This document shows, in pieces, positions 36,629 through 45,692 of a stretch of 64,000 bases of DNA. Source of the stretch: Brevibacterium limosum (GTDB taxonomy: Bacteria; Actinomycetota; Actinomycetes; Actinomycetales; Brevibacteriaceae); contig NZ_CP050154.1 of assembly GCF_011617705.1 (NCBI RefSeq), positions 4,030,001-4,094,000 of the forward strand, written 5' to 3'. Numbering within the stretch: position 1 is the first letter of the stretch; each line of letters starts with the position of its first letter. The notes beneath the pieces were generated by a model, which saw only the letters and a list, made by a program, of their open reading frames with translations, made no database searches and was not told where the DNA came from. A program made the position numbers and the translations under genes.

Positions 36629-37561
36629 ATGATCGATCCGCGGCTGACCACCCTGCGCACCTTCGCCGAGTGCGGCACCATCGCCGCCACCGCCGAACTC
36701 ACCGGATACTCTCCCTCGGCGGTGTCCGGGCAGCTTCGAGACCTGCAGCATTCCTTGGGCATGACGCTCTTGGTCAAGGACGGACGCAGCCTGCGACTGA
36801 CGTCGACCGGCCGCTACCTGGTCCGCCGTTCGGATGCTCTCGCAGCGGTGTGGGAGGACATCCGAGCCGGTGCCCTGAGTGCCGGAGACCAGGCCCCGAG
36901 GCACTTCGGCATCGGGGGATTCTCGACCGCTTCGTCGAACCTCCTCGCACCCCTGGCCGCGAAGCTGCGCACCAGCCGACCCGAGGTCCGCGTGCATGTG
37001 GTCGAAGCCAGCCCGACCCGCTGCTTCGAACTCCTCGTCGCCGAGCGCATCGACCTGGCCGTCATCGTGTCCATGCAGGGCCATGTGCAGGTCGAAGAGG
37101 ATACGCGCTTCGAAAGCGTCGACCTCCTCGACGACCCCCTCGACGTCATGGTCCCCTCCGACCACCCGGTGGCACGGCGGGAGTCGGTGACCCTGGGCGA
37201 ACTCGCGGGAGAGGAGTGGATCACGGCCGGCCCGGGATCGCCCTATCACTCACTCTTCGTCGCAGCGTTCACTGCGGCGGGAGTGACGCCGTCGGTGGCG
37301 CACGAGTCGGCGGAATGGGAGACCTCGGCCGCCCTCGTCGGCGCCGGCATCGGGGTCAGCCTGCTGCCGCGACTCGCCAGCCTCGCCGGCGAGGACAACG
37401 TCAGTCGCGTCCGCCTGACCGGCTCCGGTCGACTGAGCCGCAAGATCATCGCCGCCATGCGGGCAGGCAGTCGCAGATCCCCGCTGATCAGAGATTCCCT
37501 TCAACATCTCCGCACGACCTCCCAGTACATCCTCTCGACGCGCCTGCGCGAAGACTCCTGA
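36629..37561 (+). CDS. LysR-family transcriptional regulator
   Basis: A 310-aa regulator with N-terminal helix-turn-helix (LTTLRTFAECGTIAATAEL, then SPSAVSGQLRDLQHSLGMTLL) and a substrate-binding-like domain from about 95. It is divergent from gbcA and probably controls it. ATG 36629 follows CATAAT (36616-36621) by 7 nt, so the transcript is probably leaderless. The much longer frame beginning at 35162 is antisense to gbcA and not real. A dyad GATTC-N16-GAATC (36586-36611) lies just upstream and could be a weak operator. Confidence 0.9.
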   Translation: MIDPRLTTLRTFAECGTIAATAELTGYSPSAVSGQLRDLQHSLGMTLLVKDGRSLRLTSTGRYLVRRSDALAAVWEDIRAGALSAGDQAPRHFGIGGFSTASSNLLAPLAAKLRTSRPEVRVHVVEASPTRCFELLVAERIDLAVIVSMQGHVQVEEDTRFESVDLLDDPLDVMVPSDHPVARRESVTLGELAGEEWITAGPGSPYHSLFVAAFTAAGVTPSVAHESAEWETSAALVGAGIGVSLLPRLASLAGEDNVSRVRLTGSGRLSRKIIAAMRAGSRRSPLIRDSLQHLRTTSQYILSTRLREDS

Positions 37562-37575
37562 GCCTGCAGATGTTC

Positions 37576-37633
37576 CCTGGAGGTGGATCCACCTCGATCC
37601 ACGCGTGTTTTTCGAGCCGGATCCGCCTCCAGG
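37576..37633 (+). terminator. Terminator-like hairpin after LysR gene
   Basis: CCTGGAGGTGGATCC (37576-37590) pairs with GGATCCGCCTCCAGG (37619-37633) with one G-T wobble, and an inner CTCGA/TCGAG pair extends the stem within the 28-nt loop. It starts 15 bp after the stop codon at 37561. Confidence 0.6.
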
Positions 37634-37696
37634 CGACACTTCTGCCGACCGACTGTGCGCCGAGCACCTCCGCCCGGCCACCGGCACGGGGGGGCT

Positions 37697-37748
37697 TGAC
37701 AGAGTTCTGTCACGACGGCGAGACTGCTCCTAAGTCTGATGTCAGACT
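37697..37748 (+). promoter_or_regulatory. Two perfect palindromes in the fdhA promoter region
   Basis: TGACAGAGTTCTGTCA (37697-37712) and AGTCTGATGTCAGACT (37733-37748) are each perfect 7-2-7 dyads with centres 36 bp apart. The first overlaps a TTGACA hexamer (37696-37701); no good -10 box lies at 17 bp, so the promoter itself is uncertain. They are candidate operators for an unidentified regulator. Confidence 0.6.
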
Positions 37749-37832
37749 GATATTTCAGTGAGATCGATGGACTCCAGTCCGTCAAACTCACATGTCGAAC
37801 TCCCACGCATTCGCACTCATGGAGGCTCAACG

Positions 37833-39047
37833 ATGAGCAATAGGGCAATCAGCTACGCCGGTCCCGGGAAGGTCGAGGTCATCGACACCGAATACCCGGA
37901 ATTCGTTCTCAAGGACGGGCCTGGAGTCAATCCCGCCAATATCGGCCGCAAGGTCGATCACGGCGTCATCCTCAAGACGGTGGCGACGAACATCTGCGGC
38001 TCCGACCAGCACATGGTCCGGGGCCGCACGACTGCCCCGGAGGGTCTCGTGCTCGGCCATGAGATCACCGGCGAGGTCGTCGAGGTCGGCCGCGACGTCG
38101 AGTTCGTCAAGGTCGGCGACCTCGTCTCCGTGCCGTTCAACATCTCCTGCGGTCGCTGCCGCAACTGCAAGGAGGGCAAGACCGGCATCTGCCTCAACGT
38201 CAATCCCGATCGTCCGGGTTCAGCCTACGGCTATGTTGACATGGGCGGCTGGGTCGGCGGTCAGGCCGAGTACGTGCTCGTGCCCTATGCCGACTGGAAC
38301 GTCCTGAAGTTCCCGGACAAGGATCAGGCGATGGAGAAGATCCTCGACCTCACGATGCTCTCCGACATCTTCCCCACCGGGTTCCACGGTGCCGTAAGCG
38401 CCGGCGTCGGTGTGGGTTCGACGGTCTACGTCGCCGGTGCGGGTCCGGTCGGAATCGCCGCGGCCACCTCGGCGCATCTGCTCGGCGCAGCCTGCGTCAT
38501 CGTCGGAGATCTCAACGAAGATCGCCTGGCCCAAGCCCGCGGATTCGGGTGCGAGACGGTCGACGTGTCCAAGGGCGACCCGAAGGACCAGATCGAGCAG
38601 ATCCTCGGCGAGCCCGAGGTCGACTGCGGCATCGACGCCGTCGGCTTCGAGGCGCGCGGACACGGCAAGGACGCCAGCCACGAGGCGCCGGCAACGGTGC
38701 TCAACTCGCTCATGGACATCACCCGAGCCGGCGGCAGCCTCGGCATCCCCGGTCTCTATGTCACCGGCGACCCGGGAGCCCCGGACGAGGCGGCGAAGGA
38801 AGGGTCGCTGTCGATGCGCTTCGGCCTCGGTTTCGCGAAGTCGCATGTGTTCGTCACCGGCCAGTGCCCGGTGATGAAGTACAACCGGGGACTGATGCAG
38901 GCGATCCTGCACGACAAGGTATCGATCGCGAAGAACGTCAACGCGACGCCGATCCGCCTCGAGGATGCCCCGCAGGGCTACGCGGACTTCGATTCGGGCG
39001 TGGCGAAGAAATTCGTCCTCGACCCACACGGCCTCATCTCCGCCTGA
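37833..39047 (+). CDS. fdhA: Glutathione-independent formaldehyde dehydrogenase (zinc)
   Basis: A 404-aa medium-chain zinc dehydrogenase. Catalytic zinc ligands C55 (NICGSDQH) and H76-E77 (LGHEITGEV) and the structural zinc set C106, C109, C112, C120 (SCGRCRNCKEGKTGIC) are present. The Rossmann motif is VAGAGPVGIAAA. AYGYVDMGGWVGGQAEYVLVPYAD is specific to the Pseudomonas FdhA group, which oxidises formaldehyde (or dismutates it) with tightly bound NAD. GGAGG precedes ATG 37833. It lies beside the demethylating enzymes and would remove their formaldehyde. Confidence 0.93.
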   Translation: MSNRAISYAGPGKVEVIDTEYPEFVLKDGPGVNPANIGRKVDHGVILKTVATNICGSDQHMVRGRTTAPEGLVLGHEITGEVVEVGRDVEFVKVGDLVSVPFNISCGRCRNCKEGKTGICLNVNPDRPGSAYGYVDMGGWVGGQAEYVLVPYADWNVLKFPDKDQAMEKILDLTMLSDIFPTGFHGAVSAGVGVGSTVYVAGAGPVGIAAATSAHLLGAACVIVGDLNEDRLAQARGFGCETVDVSKGDPKDQIEQILGEPEVDCGIDAVGFEARGHGKDASHEAPATVLNSLMDITRAGGSLGIPGLYVTGDPGAPDEAAKEGSLSMRFGLGFAKSHVFVTGQCPVMKYNRGLMQAILHDKVSIAKNVNATPIRLEDAPQGYADFDSGVAKKFVLDPHGLISA

Positions 39048-39065
39048 GGCCTCTTCAGATCTCGC

Positions 39066-39107
39066 GCTTCACCCGTGCCTCTGATGGCTCCGAGACGCGG
39101 GTGAAGC
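39066..39107. terminator. Bidirectional terminator-like hairpin
   Basis: GCTTCACCCG (39066-39075) and CGGGTGAAGC (39098-39107) form a perfect 10-bp stem with a 22-nt loop, 18 bp after the fdhA stop and before the convergent amidohydrolase gene. Confidence 0.6.
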
Positions 39108-39231
39108 TGTGAGGAGTGGTCGCCGGTCGATCCGAGGGTTTCGCCGCCGAAAACGACTCGGAATGACCAGAGAATGCCGGCGAACAGCGCGGAGAGGTTC
39201 TCCATTGCGCCCCGGCAGCGCCCCAACCGCC

Positions 39232-40428
39232 TCAGCCCCGCTCGTCCTCCAACCGCGTGAACGCCAAGTGGGCGAGCGCCGCGGCCTGGTCGCCGAGCAG
39301 ACCGTCGTCGAACTGCACGCGCGGCGAGTGGTTCGTCTCCGCGTCGGGGTCGATGCCCTCGGGCGTCGCACCTAGGAAGACGAACGTGCCGGGCACTCTC
39401 TGCAGCACGAAGGAGAAGTCCTCGGACCCCATTCGCGGATGCTCCATCTCGACGACCCGCTCGGCTCCGAAGACCGAGCCCAAGCGTTCGAGCGCGACCG
39501 CTGACTCGGCGGGATTGTTCACGGTCACGGGGAATCCCACCTGGAAGTCCAGCTCGGCGGTGCAGCGATGTGCCCTGGCGATGTTCTCGGCGATCTCGGT
39601 CACCCGCTCCTGCAGCAGTCCCAGGGCTTCGGCCGAGAGGAAGCGGATGGAGGCGATGAGCCTCGCCGAGTCCGGGATGACGTTGCTCGCCTGCGCGGCT
39701 TCGAGCTGGGTGACCGAGACGACCACGGGGTCGAAGATGTCGAAGGACCGGCCGGTCATCGTATTCAGCGCCAGCACTACCTCGGCGAGGGCGGGCACGG
39801 GATCTCGGGTCGCCTGCGGTTGGCTGCTGTGCCCGCCGGCGCCGTGGATGGTGACGGTGAGATCGGCGAATCCGGCCATGAGCGGGCCGCCCTTCGTCGT
39901 GAAACGACCCCGCACATCGGCTTCGACGTGGATCCCGTAGGCCGCGACGACGGGGACGCCTGCGGCCTCGAGCACGCCCTCGGCGATCATCGGTTCGGCC
40001 CCGCCCTCGACCTCCTCGGCGGGTTGGAACATGAAGATGATCGAGCCGGGCAGCTCCTCCCGGTGAGCGGCGAGCAGGCGGGCTGCGCCGACGAGGCCCG
40101 CCGTGTGCAGGTCGTGCCCGCACGCGTGCATGTTCCCGTTCGTCGACGCGAAGTCCAGTCCGGTGTCCTCGGCGACGGGCAGGGCGTCCATGTCCCCGCG
40201 CAGCAGCACCGCGGGTCCGGGCTTGCCTCCCTTGAGGACGGCCACCACCGAGGTGAGCGACTGACCCGTGGTGATCTCGAGTCCCAGCCCGGCGAGCTCG
40301 TCGATCACCGTCTGCTGCGTGAAGGGAAGATCGAATCCGAGTTCGGGGTTCGCGTGCAGCTTCCGCCGCAGGGAAATGAGCTCGCCGAGGTGGCCCTGAG
40401 CTTCGGTGCGGAAATCTGGGATGGTCAT
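39232..40428 (-). CDS. M20D family amidohydrolase
   Basis: A 398-aa peptidase/aminoacylase. It has RRKLHANPELGFDLPFTQQ at the start, the metal site NMHACGHDLHTAGLVGAA (Cys and His ligands), catalytic EE in FQPAEEVEGGAE, GGHSSQPQATRDPV in the lid domain and the last metal His near EHPRMGSEDFSF. Family members hydrolyse N-acyl amino acids, hippurate or IAA conjugates. Start 40428 (MTIPDFRTEAQGHLG) has AGGAG upstream; ATG 40440 is possible. The overlapping frame to 40516 is a shadow. Substrate unknown; no obvious partner gene. Confidence 0.9.
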   Translation of the reverse strand: MTIPDFRTEAQGHLGELISLRRKLHANPELGFDLPFTQQTVIDELAGLGLEITTGQSLTSVVAVLKGGKPGPAVLLRGDMDALPVAEDTGLDFASTNGNMHACGHDLHTAGLVGAARLLAAHREELPGSIIFMFQPAEEVEGGAEPMIAEGVLEAAGVPVVAAYGIHVEADVRGRFTTKGGPLMAGFADLTVTIHGAGGHSSQPQATRDPVPALAEVVLALNTMTGRSFDIFDPVVVSVTQLEAAQASNVIPDSARLIASIRFLSAEALGLLQERVTEIAENIARAHRCTAELDFQVGFPVTVNNPAESAVALERLGSVFGAERVVEMEHPRMGSEDFSFVLQRVPGTFVFLGATPEGIDPDAETNHSPRVQFDDGLLGDQAAALAHLAFTRLEDERG

Positions 40429-40587
40429 GGGGCTCCTCATCGTGTGGGTGGCGTGCGGTTCGGTTCGACCGGTTTCGGTCGGCTGCTGTTACCAATCTAT
40501 GCCCTGCGGTGGTCAACGCACCCTTGTTGCCGGTCTACACGGGCAAGTAGTGTTGATTACCCACGTCACTCGATGAGGAGACCGACC

Positions 40588-41145
40588 GTGCGCATCATCA
40601 TCACTCAGAACACGACTCTCGACGGCCGCGTCGAGATGCTCGACGACTGGTTCGACCCGCAGGCTCAGGACGAGGAGCTCACGGCCGAACTCATGCGGCA
40701 GTCCGCGAACGAGGACGTGCTGCTGCTCGGTCGGCAGACCTTCGAGGACTTCCGCAGCTATTGGCCCCACGCCACCGATGACACAACCGGGGTCGCGGCC
40801 CACCTGGACCAGGTCGACAAACGCGTCGTGTCATCGACGCTGACTGACCCGGGGTGGCAGAACACGCAGATCATCAGCGAAGATCCGATGCGGGCGGTCG
40901 CGCACCTGCGCGAGCAACCGGGCCGCGACATCATCGTCACCGGCAGCATCACCCTCGCCCACGAACTCATCTCGGAGGGCCTCGTCGACGAGTATCGGAT
41001 GTTCACCTACCCCGTATGGCAGGGCCGCGGACGCGGATACTTCCACGACGGAGCACACTCGGCCAGGCCACCTCGCCTCAAGCTCATCGACTCGAAGGCC
41101 TTCCCCAGCGGCATCACCTACGCGGCCTACGAGCCGAGCTCCTGA
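40588..41145 (+). CDS. Dihydrofolate reductase-like (RibD C-terminal domain) protein
   Basis: A 185-aa protein of the RibD_C/DHFR-like superfamily. Features are RIIITQNTTLDGRVEMLDDW, EDVLLLGRQTFEDFRSYWP, the NADPH-binding DIIVTGSITLAHELISEG and VDEYRMFTYPVWQGRGRGYF. GTG 40588 is preferred: GAGGAG (40575-40580) lies 7 nt upstream, while ATG 40573 overlaps that ribosome site. Stand-alone members are common in actinobacteria and their substrate is usually unknown; a true folate role is unlikely. Confidence 0.88.
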   Translation: MRIIITQNTTLDGRVEMLDDWFDPQAQDEELTAELMRQSANEDVLLLGRQTFEDFRSYWPHATDDTTGVAAHLDQVDKRVVSSTLTDPGWQNTQIISEDPMRAVAHLREQPGRDIIVTGSITLAHELISEGLVDEYRMFTYPVWQGRGRGYFHDGAHSARPPRLKLIDSKAFPSGITYAAYEPSS

Positions 41146-41181
41146 GGGACGACCTGCAGCCAGGACCGAGCTGACCACCCC

Positions 41182-41538
41182 TCACGCCGTACCGAACATG
41201 ACCTTCCGACCGTCGGGGTCCTCGACGGTGACGACGACTTCGTCGACCTCGATGAGCGGGACACCCGTTCCCTTGATCCGTTCGAGGAACTCCGCCTGAT
41301 CGGGGATCCGGAAGTACAGATGGGTGAGATTCGACTCAGCCACGGGCGGGAACGCGTAGTCTGCGAACGCCTCCGCCCCGTGGAGAGCGATCTGGATTCC
41401 CTCGGCATCGATGACGAAGTACGTGTAGTCCTCATCGCCAGCCGTCTCGAGCGGAAGATCGGCGATCTCGCGGTAGAAGGCGGCGGTCGCCTCGGGGTCG
41501 GTGCAGGTGAGGAACACCCCGCGAAACGTCGATTCCAT
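41182..41538 (-). CDS. VOC (glyoxalase/bleomycin-resistance-like) family protein
   Basis: A 118-aa single-domain protein with two beta-alpha-beta-beta-beta modules: GVFLTCTDPEATAAFYREI at the first, NLTHLYFRIPDQAEFLERI at the second, and the terminal VTVEDPDGRKVMFGTA. His/Glu positions that could bind a metal are incomplete (one His in TH-LYF), so catalysis is uncertain. Start 41538 has GGGAGA upstream; the longer frame to 41820 is non-coding. Confidence 0.82.
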   Translation of the reverse strand: MESTFRGVFLTCTDPEATAAFYREIADLPLETAGDEDYTYFVIDAEGIQIALHGAEAFADYAFPPVAESNLTHLYFRIPDQAEFLERIKGTGVPLIEVDEVVVTVEDPDGRKVMFGTA

Positions 41539-41785
41539 GGCCGTCTCCCTTCGCCGCGGAGGACACAGACCGTTCTCCGTGTCCTTCCGGTAGCCGCAGT
41601 GTACCCGCCGAGGCGGCCGACCGTCAGCCTCGACCGACGAATCCCCGTCGAACAGAGGGTGCCCGGAACCATCCCGATCCCACCGGCGCCGATCGCCCTT
41701 GCCAAGTGACGCACATGCTCCATACATTCTTCGGGGAGTCGGCCCTGTTAGCCTGGCAGGCTGAAACCGATGAGCAGGAGTGAAT

Positions 41786-42571
41786 GTGCGAACGAACCGG
41801 TGGCTGCTGGGCCTGGCCATGTCCGTGACCGTAGTGGGGCTGGCCGCCTGCGGAGGTCAGGGCGACGACGCGAAACCGCAGGAGTCCTCGGCCGCGGCCG
41901 AACAGTCCCCCGGCGCCGACTCCGCTCAGGACCAACAGGGTCAGCAGGGCAAGCCGAACACGAAGGACATCCCCGAGGTGGTCGCCGAGGTCAACGGGGA
42001 GAAGATCGTCAAGGACGACTTCGTCCCCCTCTTCGAGACCCAGTACCAGCAGATGCAGATGCAGGCCCAGCAGTCCGGCCAGCCGGTCGACGAGAAGGAC
42101 CTGAAGAAGCAGACCGCTGAGAACCTCGTCAGCACCGAAGTGCTCGTCCAGGAAGCCGATAAGCGCGACATCTCGGTGACGGACAAGGACATCGACAAGG
42201 GACTCAAGGAATCAGCGAAGTCGGGACAGATGAGCGAGAAGGACTTCCTCAAGGCCATGAAGGACCAGGGCATGGATGAGGAGAAGGTCCGCTCTGAGCT
42301 GAAGAACCAGCTGAAGATCGAAGGTCTCGTCGAGGACGAGTACGGCGAGTTCAAGGTCAGCGGCGAGGAGATCGGCCAGGCCTACGAACAGGCGAAGGCC
42401 CAGCAGGAGCAGATGGCTCAGCAGGGTGGCCAGGGCCAGCAGGAGATGCCGCCGATCGAGGAGATGCGCCCCCAGCTCAAGGAACAGGTGAAGAACCAGA
42501 AGTCCACCGAGGCGACTCAGAAGTACGCGAAGAAGTTGCGCAAGCAGGCCGACGTCACGATCCACCTCTGA
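41786..42571 (+). CDS. SurA N-terminal domain lipoprotein
   Basis: A 261-aa exported lipoprotein. The signal sequence ends in VVGLAAC with C22 lipidated, followed by a Gln/Ser/Ala-rich linker of about 35 residues. The SurA_N-like chaperone segment begins VAEVNGEKIVKDDFVPLFETQ. The rest is charged, Gln-rich helix, and the parvulin rotamase domain of full SurA/PrsA is missing. It probably acts as a membrane-anchored folding helper; no client is indicated. GTG 41786 is chosen because AGGAG (41776-41780) lies 5 nt upstream; GTG 41780 touches that site. Monocistronic. Confidence 0.87.
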   Translation: MRTNRWLLGLAMSVTVVGLAACGGQGDDAKPQESSAAAEQSPGADSAQDQQGQQGKPNTKDIPEVVAEVNGEKIVKDDFVPLFETQYQQMQMQAQQSGQPVDEKDLKKQTAENLVSTEVLVQEADKRDISVTDKDIDKGLKESAKSGQMSEKDFLKAMKDQGMDEEKVRSELKNQLKIEGLVEDEYGEFKVSGEEIGQAYEQAKAQQEQMAQQGGQGQQEMPPIEEMRPQLKEQVKNQKSTEATQKYAKKLRKQADVTIHL

Positions 42572-42815
42572 GTTCGCCGGGCTTCCGGTCGGGCCCCGCC
42601 CCGGCGGCCCTCACCCCTCAACCACGGATTCCGTCCCACTTGGCAAGAAATTGCCGCCTTTTCTCAAGAAAACACTGAGTGTTCCTCGCATTTCTCTTGT
42701 GTGGAACTTACCCTGATGTGGACTATTCGATCGGTCGGACCACTGCCGGTCGTACGCTCCGTCCGCTGACCGGTGTCGACGGTGACACGAGTCTCACTGC
42801 AGAAAAGGACTTCCC

Positions 42816-44186
42816 GTGGCTTCCATTCTCACGCGCTCGGCGATCGTCGCGCCGAAGAACTTCAACCGGTGGCTGATCCCACCGGCGGCTCTGGCCATCC
42901 ACCTGTGCATCGGCCAGGTCTACGCATTCAGCGTCTTCAAGATCCCGTTCATGACCCATTTCGACGCCGGCGAGGTCTCGATCGGCTGGATCTTCTCGAT
43001 CGCGATCCTCATGCTCGGCATCTCCTCGGCCGTCTTCGGTCCCTGGGTGGAGAAGAACGGTCCGCGCGCTTCGATGGTCGCGGCCGGAACCTGCTGGGTC
43101 GTCGGCTTCTTCATCGCCTCGCTCGGCATCGTGGCCGGTCAGCTGTGGCTGGTCTACCTCGGCTACGGAGTCATCGGCGGAATCGGCCTGGGCATCGGCT
43201 ATATCTCCCCGGTCTCGACCCTGATGAAATGGTTCCCGGACCGTCCCGGCCTGGCCACGGGCCTGGCCATCATGGGCTTCGGCGGCGGCGCCCTCATCGC
43301 CAGCCCGATGTCGAACCAGCTCATGGCCTTCTTCGGCGGCGGTGCCGATCCTGAGCACCTCGTCGCCGGTCTGACCCCGACCTTCGTCACCCTCGGCATC
43401 GTCTATGCCGTCGTCATCGCCGCCGGTGCCTTCGTCATCCGCGTCCCCCACCCGGAATGGACCCCGAAGGGGTTCGACCCCTCGAAGGTCGCAGCGAAGC
43501 CGATGCAGACCAAGGGCAACGTCTCGGTGCGCAACGCCATCCGCACACCGCAGTTCTGGCTGCTGTGGGTCGTCCTGTTCCTCAACGTCACCGCGGGCAT
43601 CGGCATCCTCGAGAACGCCGCCCCGATGATCCAGGCCTACTTCGGCATCACCGCCGCCGCAGCCGCCGGCTTCGTCGGACTGCTCTCGATCGGCAATATG
43701 GGCGGTCGTTTCATCTGGTCGACGACGTCCGACTACCTGGGCCGGAAGAACAACTACATGATGTACCTCGGCGTCGGGGCGATCCTCTACCTCCTCGTCG
43801 CGCTCTTCGGCGGCGGTTCGATCATCCTCTTCGTGCTGGCCACCCTCATCATCATCTCCTTCTACGGCGGCGGATTCTCCACCGTTCCCGCCTACCTCAA
43901 GGACCTCTTCGGCGTCTACCAGGTCGGCGCCATCCACGGCGCGCTGCTCACGGCATGGTCGGCGGCCGGTGTGGCCGGTCCGCTCATCGTCAACTCCGTC
44001 GTCGAAGCCGGGGAGGCGGCCGGAAAGTCCGGCCCCGCCCTCTACACTCCCGGCATGTTCATCATGGTCGGCGCGCTGGTCGTCGGCTTCATCGCCAATG
44101 CGCTCGTCCGCCCGGTCAGCGAGAAGCACTTCGAACGCGAAGAGGACGTCGCCGCCGAGCAAGCCGCCGCCCTCGAAGAGAACTGA
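42816..44186 (+). CDS. OFA-family MFS transporter (oxalate/formate antiporter-like)
   Basis: A 456-aa protein with 12 predicted membrane segments. FNRWLIPPAALAIHLCIGQVYAFSVF is the distinctive OFA-family helix 1, followed by GIGYISPVSTLMKWFPDRPGLATGLAIMGFGGGALI and GGRFIWSTTSDYLGRKN. Characterised relatives exchange oxalate and formate, but many actinobacterial members have unknown monocarboxylate substrates. GTG 42816 has AAAGGA upstream. A 56-aa membrane protein follows 16 bp downstream. Confidence 0.9.
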   Translation: MASILTRSAIVAPKNFNRWLIPPAALAIHLCIGQVYAFSVFKIPFMTHFDAGEVSIGWIFSIAILMLGISSAVFGPWVEKNGPRASMVAAGTCWVVGFFIASLGIVAGQLWLVYLGYGVIGGIGLGIGYISPVSTLMKWFPDRPGLATGLAIMGFGGGALIASPMSNQLMAFFGGGADPEHLVAGLTPTFVTLGIVYAVVIAAGAFVIRVPHPEWTPKGFDPSKVAAKPMQTKGNVSVRNAIRTPQFWLLWVVLFLNVTAGIGILENAAPMIQAYFGITAAAAAGFVGLLSIGNMGGRFIWSTTSDYLGRKNNYMMYLGVGAILYLLVALFGGGSIILFVLATLIIISFYGGGFSTVPAYLKDLFGVYQVGAIHGALLTAWSAAGVAGPLIVNSVVEAGEAAGKSGPALYTPGMFIMVGALVVGFIANALVRPVSEKHFEREEDVAAEQAAALEEN

Positions 44187-44202
44187 AGGAAGGACATCCA
44201 CC

Positions 44203-44373
44203 ATGAGTGATTCCACCCCCGTCGCCCACGTCCCCGACTCCGGTTCACCGCAGTCGCCCGTCGGCGGCGCCTATAAGACCATCGGCACGACCCTGACCGT
44301 CGTCGTGGTCGGCGGCCTCGTCTGGGGCCTGTCCCTGACGGTGGTCAAGGCCGTCGCGATCTTCACCGGCTGA
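44203..44373 (+). CDS. MFS transporter small subunit-like membrane protein
   Basis: A 56-aa protein, MSDSTPVAHVPDSGSPQSPV, ending in a single hydrophobic helix TIGTTLTVVVVGGLVWGLSL then TVVKAVAIFTG. GAAGGA lies upstream of ATG 44203. Small one-helix proteins of this type regularly follow OFA-type MFS genes in actinobacteria and proteobacteria and are thought to be an accessory subunit; how they act is not known. Confidence 0.8.
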   Translation: MSDSTPVAHVPDSGSPQSPVGGAYKTIGTTLTVVVVGGLVWGLSLTVVKAVAIFTG

Positions 44374-44795
44374 CACCCTCGCCGAGGCGGCCCTGCGCAG
44401 CCGTCCACCCGACGTCTTCATAGCGGGCCGTCTCCGATCCTCGGCAGAACCGAGAATGGTTCTGCCGAGGATCGATCGTTTCCGGTCGCGGTCCGGCCGC
44501 GTTTCGCAATTCGGGGACCGTCTGGACGAAAGCTGGATTCACCACGTACCCGACTCAGTGGCGCGGGTTGGAGTCCCCTGTGCGAATCACTGGGCCCGTG
44601 CACCGGCATCGAACTCGACGAAGAGGTCTACAAACTCGTTCGGCTTCCCCGCCGCTGGAGAGAACAGGGACAGTGAGCTTGACGTTCCGCTGCAGGTCCC
44701 TGCGGTGGATGTCAGCGTCGTGGTCGAGAGGGCCGGGAGACCATAGGACTCCTTCTCCCTCCCAGCGCGGCCCGGCAGCTGGGAGAATCGAAGTC
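44374..44795. other. 422-bp gap without a supported gene
   Basis: It contains the terminator at 44435-44474. The remaining 320 bp before the XRE gene show no convincing ORF, RNA gene or repeat; open frames through it lack coding character. Confidence 0.6.
44435..44474 (+). terminator. Strong hairpin downstream of the OFA operon
   Basis: A perfect 17-bp stem, 44435-44451 with 44458-44474, closes a 6-nt loop (GAGAAT). It lies 61 bp past the small-subunit stop. TCGTTTCC follows, with only a short T-run. Confidence 0.75.
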
Positions 44796-45692
44796 ATGAG
44801 CAGGAAGAAACAGACCTTGAGTGAGTTCCTCACCGCCAAGCGCGCCGCCGTCCGGCCCGAGGATGCGGGAATCAATGACGCTGGTCCGCGTCGCGTGCAG
44901 GGGCTGCGCCGCGAGGAGGTCGCGGTGCTCTCCGGTGTAAGCATCGACTGGTATGTGCGCCTCGAGCAGGGACGTCAGGTCATCCCGTCGGAGTCCGTAC
45001 TCGCGGCCGTCGCGCGCACTCTGCGGCTCGACGCCGCCGAGCGGGAGTACCTGTTCAACCTCGCTCGACCAACATCTGGCACCACGACTGCCGACGGGAA
45101 CGCAGTTGTCCGCCCGGGCATCCGGAGGATGATCGACGGGTTGCAGAACCAGCCGGCGTTCCTCCTCGGTCCGCGCATGGAAGTCTGCGCCGGCAACGAG
45201 CTCGCCTGGGCTCTGTTGGCCGACTTCCCTGCCCGCGAGCCAGATGATCGGAACCTGCTCCGCTGGATTTTCACCGAGCCCGGGGCCCGTGACCTCTACC
45301 TCGATTGGGAGAACGTCGCCTCGGAACTCGTCGGCGTGCTGCAGCTCGAGGCCAGCGCAAGTCCCAGAGATCCCGCCATCGCTGCACTCGTCGGTGAACT
45401 CGCCACCGCCAGCCCAGAGTTCGCGGAGTGGTGGGCGCGCCCCAATCCGCAGGGGCGCTCCTCCGGGACCAAACGCTTCGCGCACCCCGTTGCCGGGCGC
45501 CTCACTATCGACTGGGAAGCTTTCACCGTCCCCGACGACTCCACTCAAACCCTGTTCGTCTACTCCGCCGCCGATGACTCATCGGCCGAGGCACTCCGGC
45601 TTTTGGCGACATGGCGCGCCACAGAGCGCGCCGAGGCCGACGACTCAGCAGACGTGACACATCAGCAACCAGCAGACAGGACCACAACGTGA
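44796..45692 (+). CDS. XRE-family regulator with MmyB-like ligand domain
   Basis: A 298-aa protein. The helix-turn-helix is RRVQGLRREEVAVLSGVSID followed by WYVRLEQGR (about residues 30-60). The C-terminal MmyB/PAS-like domain spans about 105-275 (FLLGPRMEVCAGNELAWALL, LLRWIFTEPGARDLYLDWE). In related regulators this domain binds a small hydrophobic ligand and the target is usually an adjacent SDR gene. ATG 44796 follows GGGAGA. The last codon overlaps the SDR start (GTGA), so the two genes form one unit. Longer upstream frame to 44568 is non-coding. Confidence 0.9.
   Translation: MSRKKQTLSEFLTAKRAAVRPEDAGINDAGPRRVQGLRREEVAVLSGVSIDWYVRLEQGRQVIPSESVLAAVARTLRLDAAEREYLFNLARPTSGTTTADGNAVVRPGIRRMIDGLQNQPAFLLGPRMEVCAGNELAWALLADFPAREPDDRNLLRWIFTEPGARDLYLDWENVASELVGVLQLEASASPRDPAIAALVGELATASPEFAEWWARPNPQGRSSGTKRFAHPVAGRLTIDWEAFTVPDDSTQTLFVYSAADDSSAEALRLLATWRATERAEADDSADVTHQQPADRTTT

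Noticed and set aside
44540-44590. tRNA-like T-arm (GGGTTGGAGTCCC)
   Set aside because: One base off the T-loop consensus, and no acceptor, D or anticodon arm can be folded around it on either strand.
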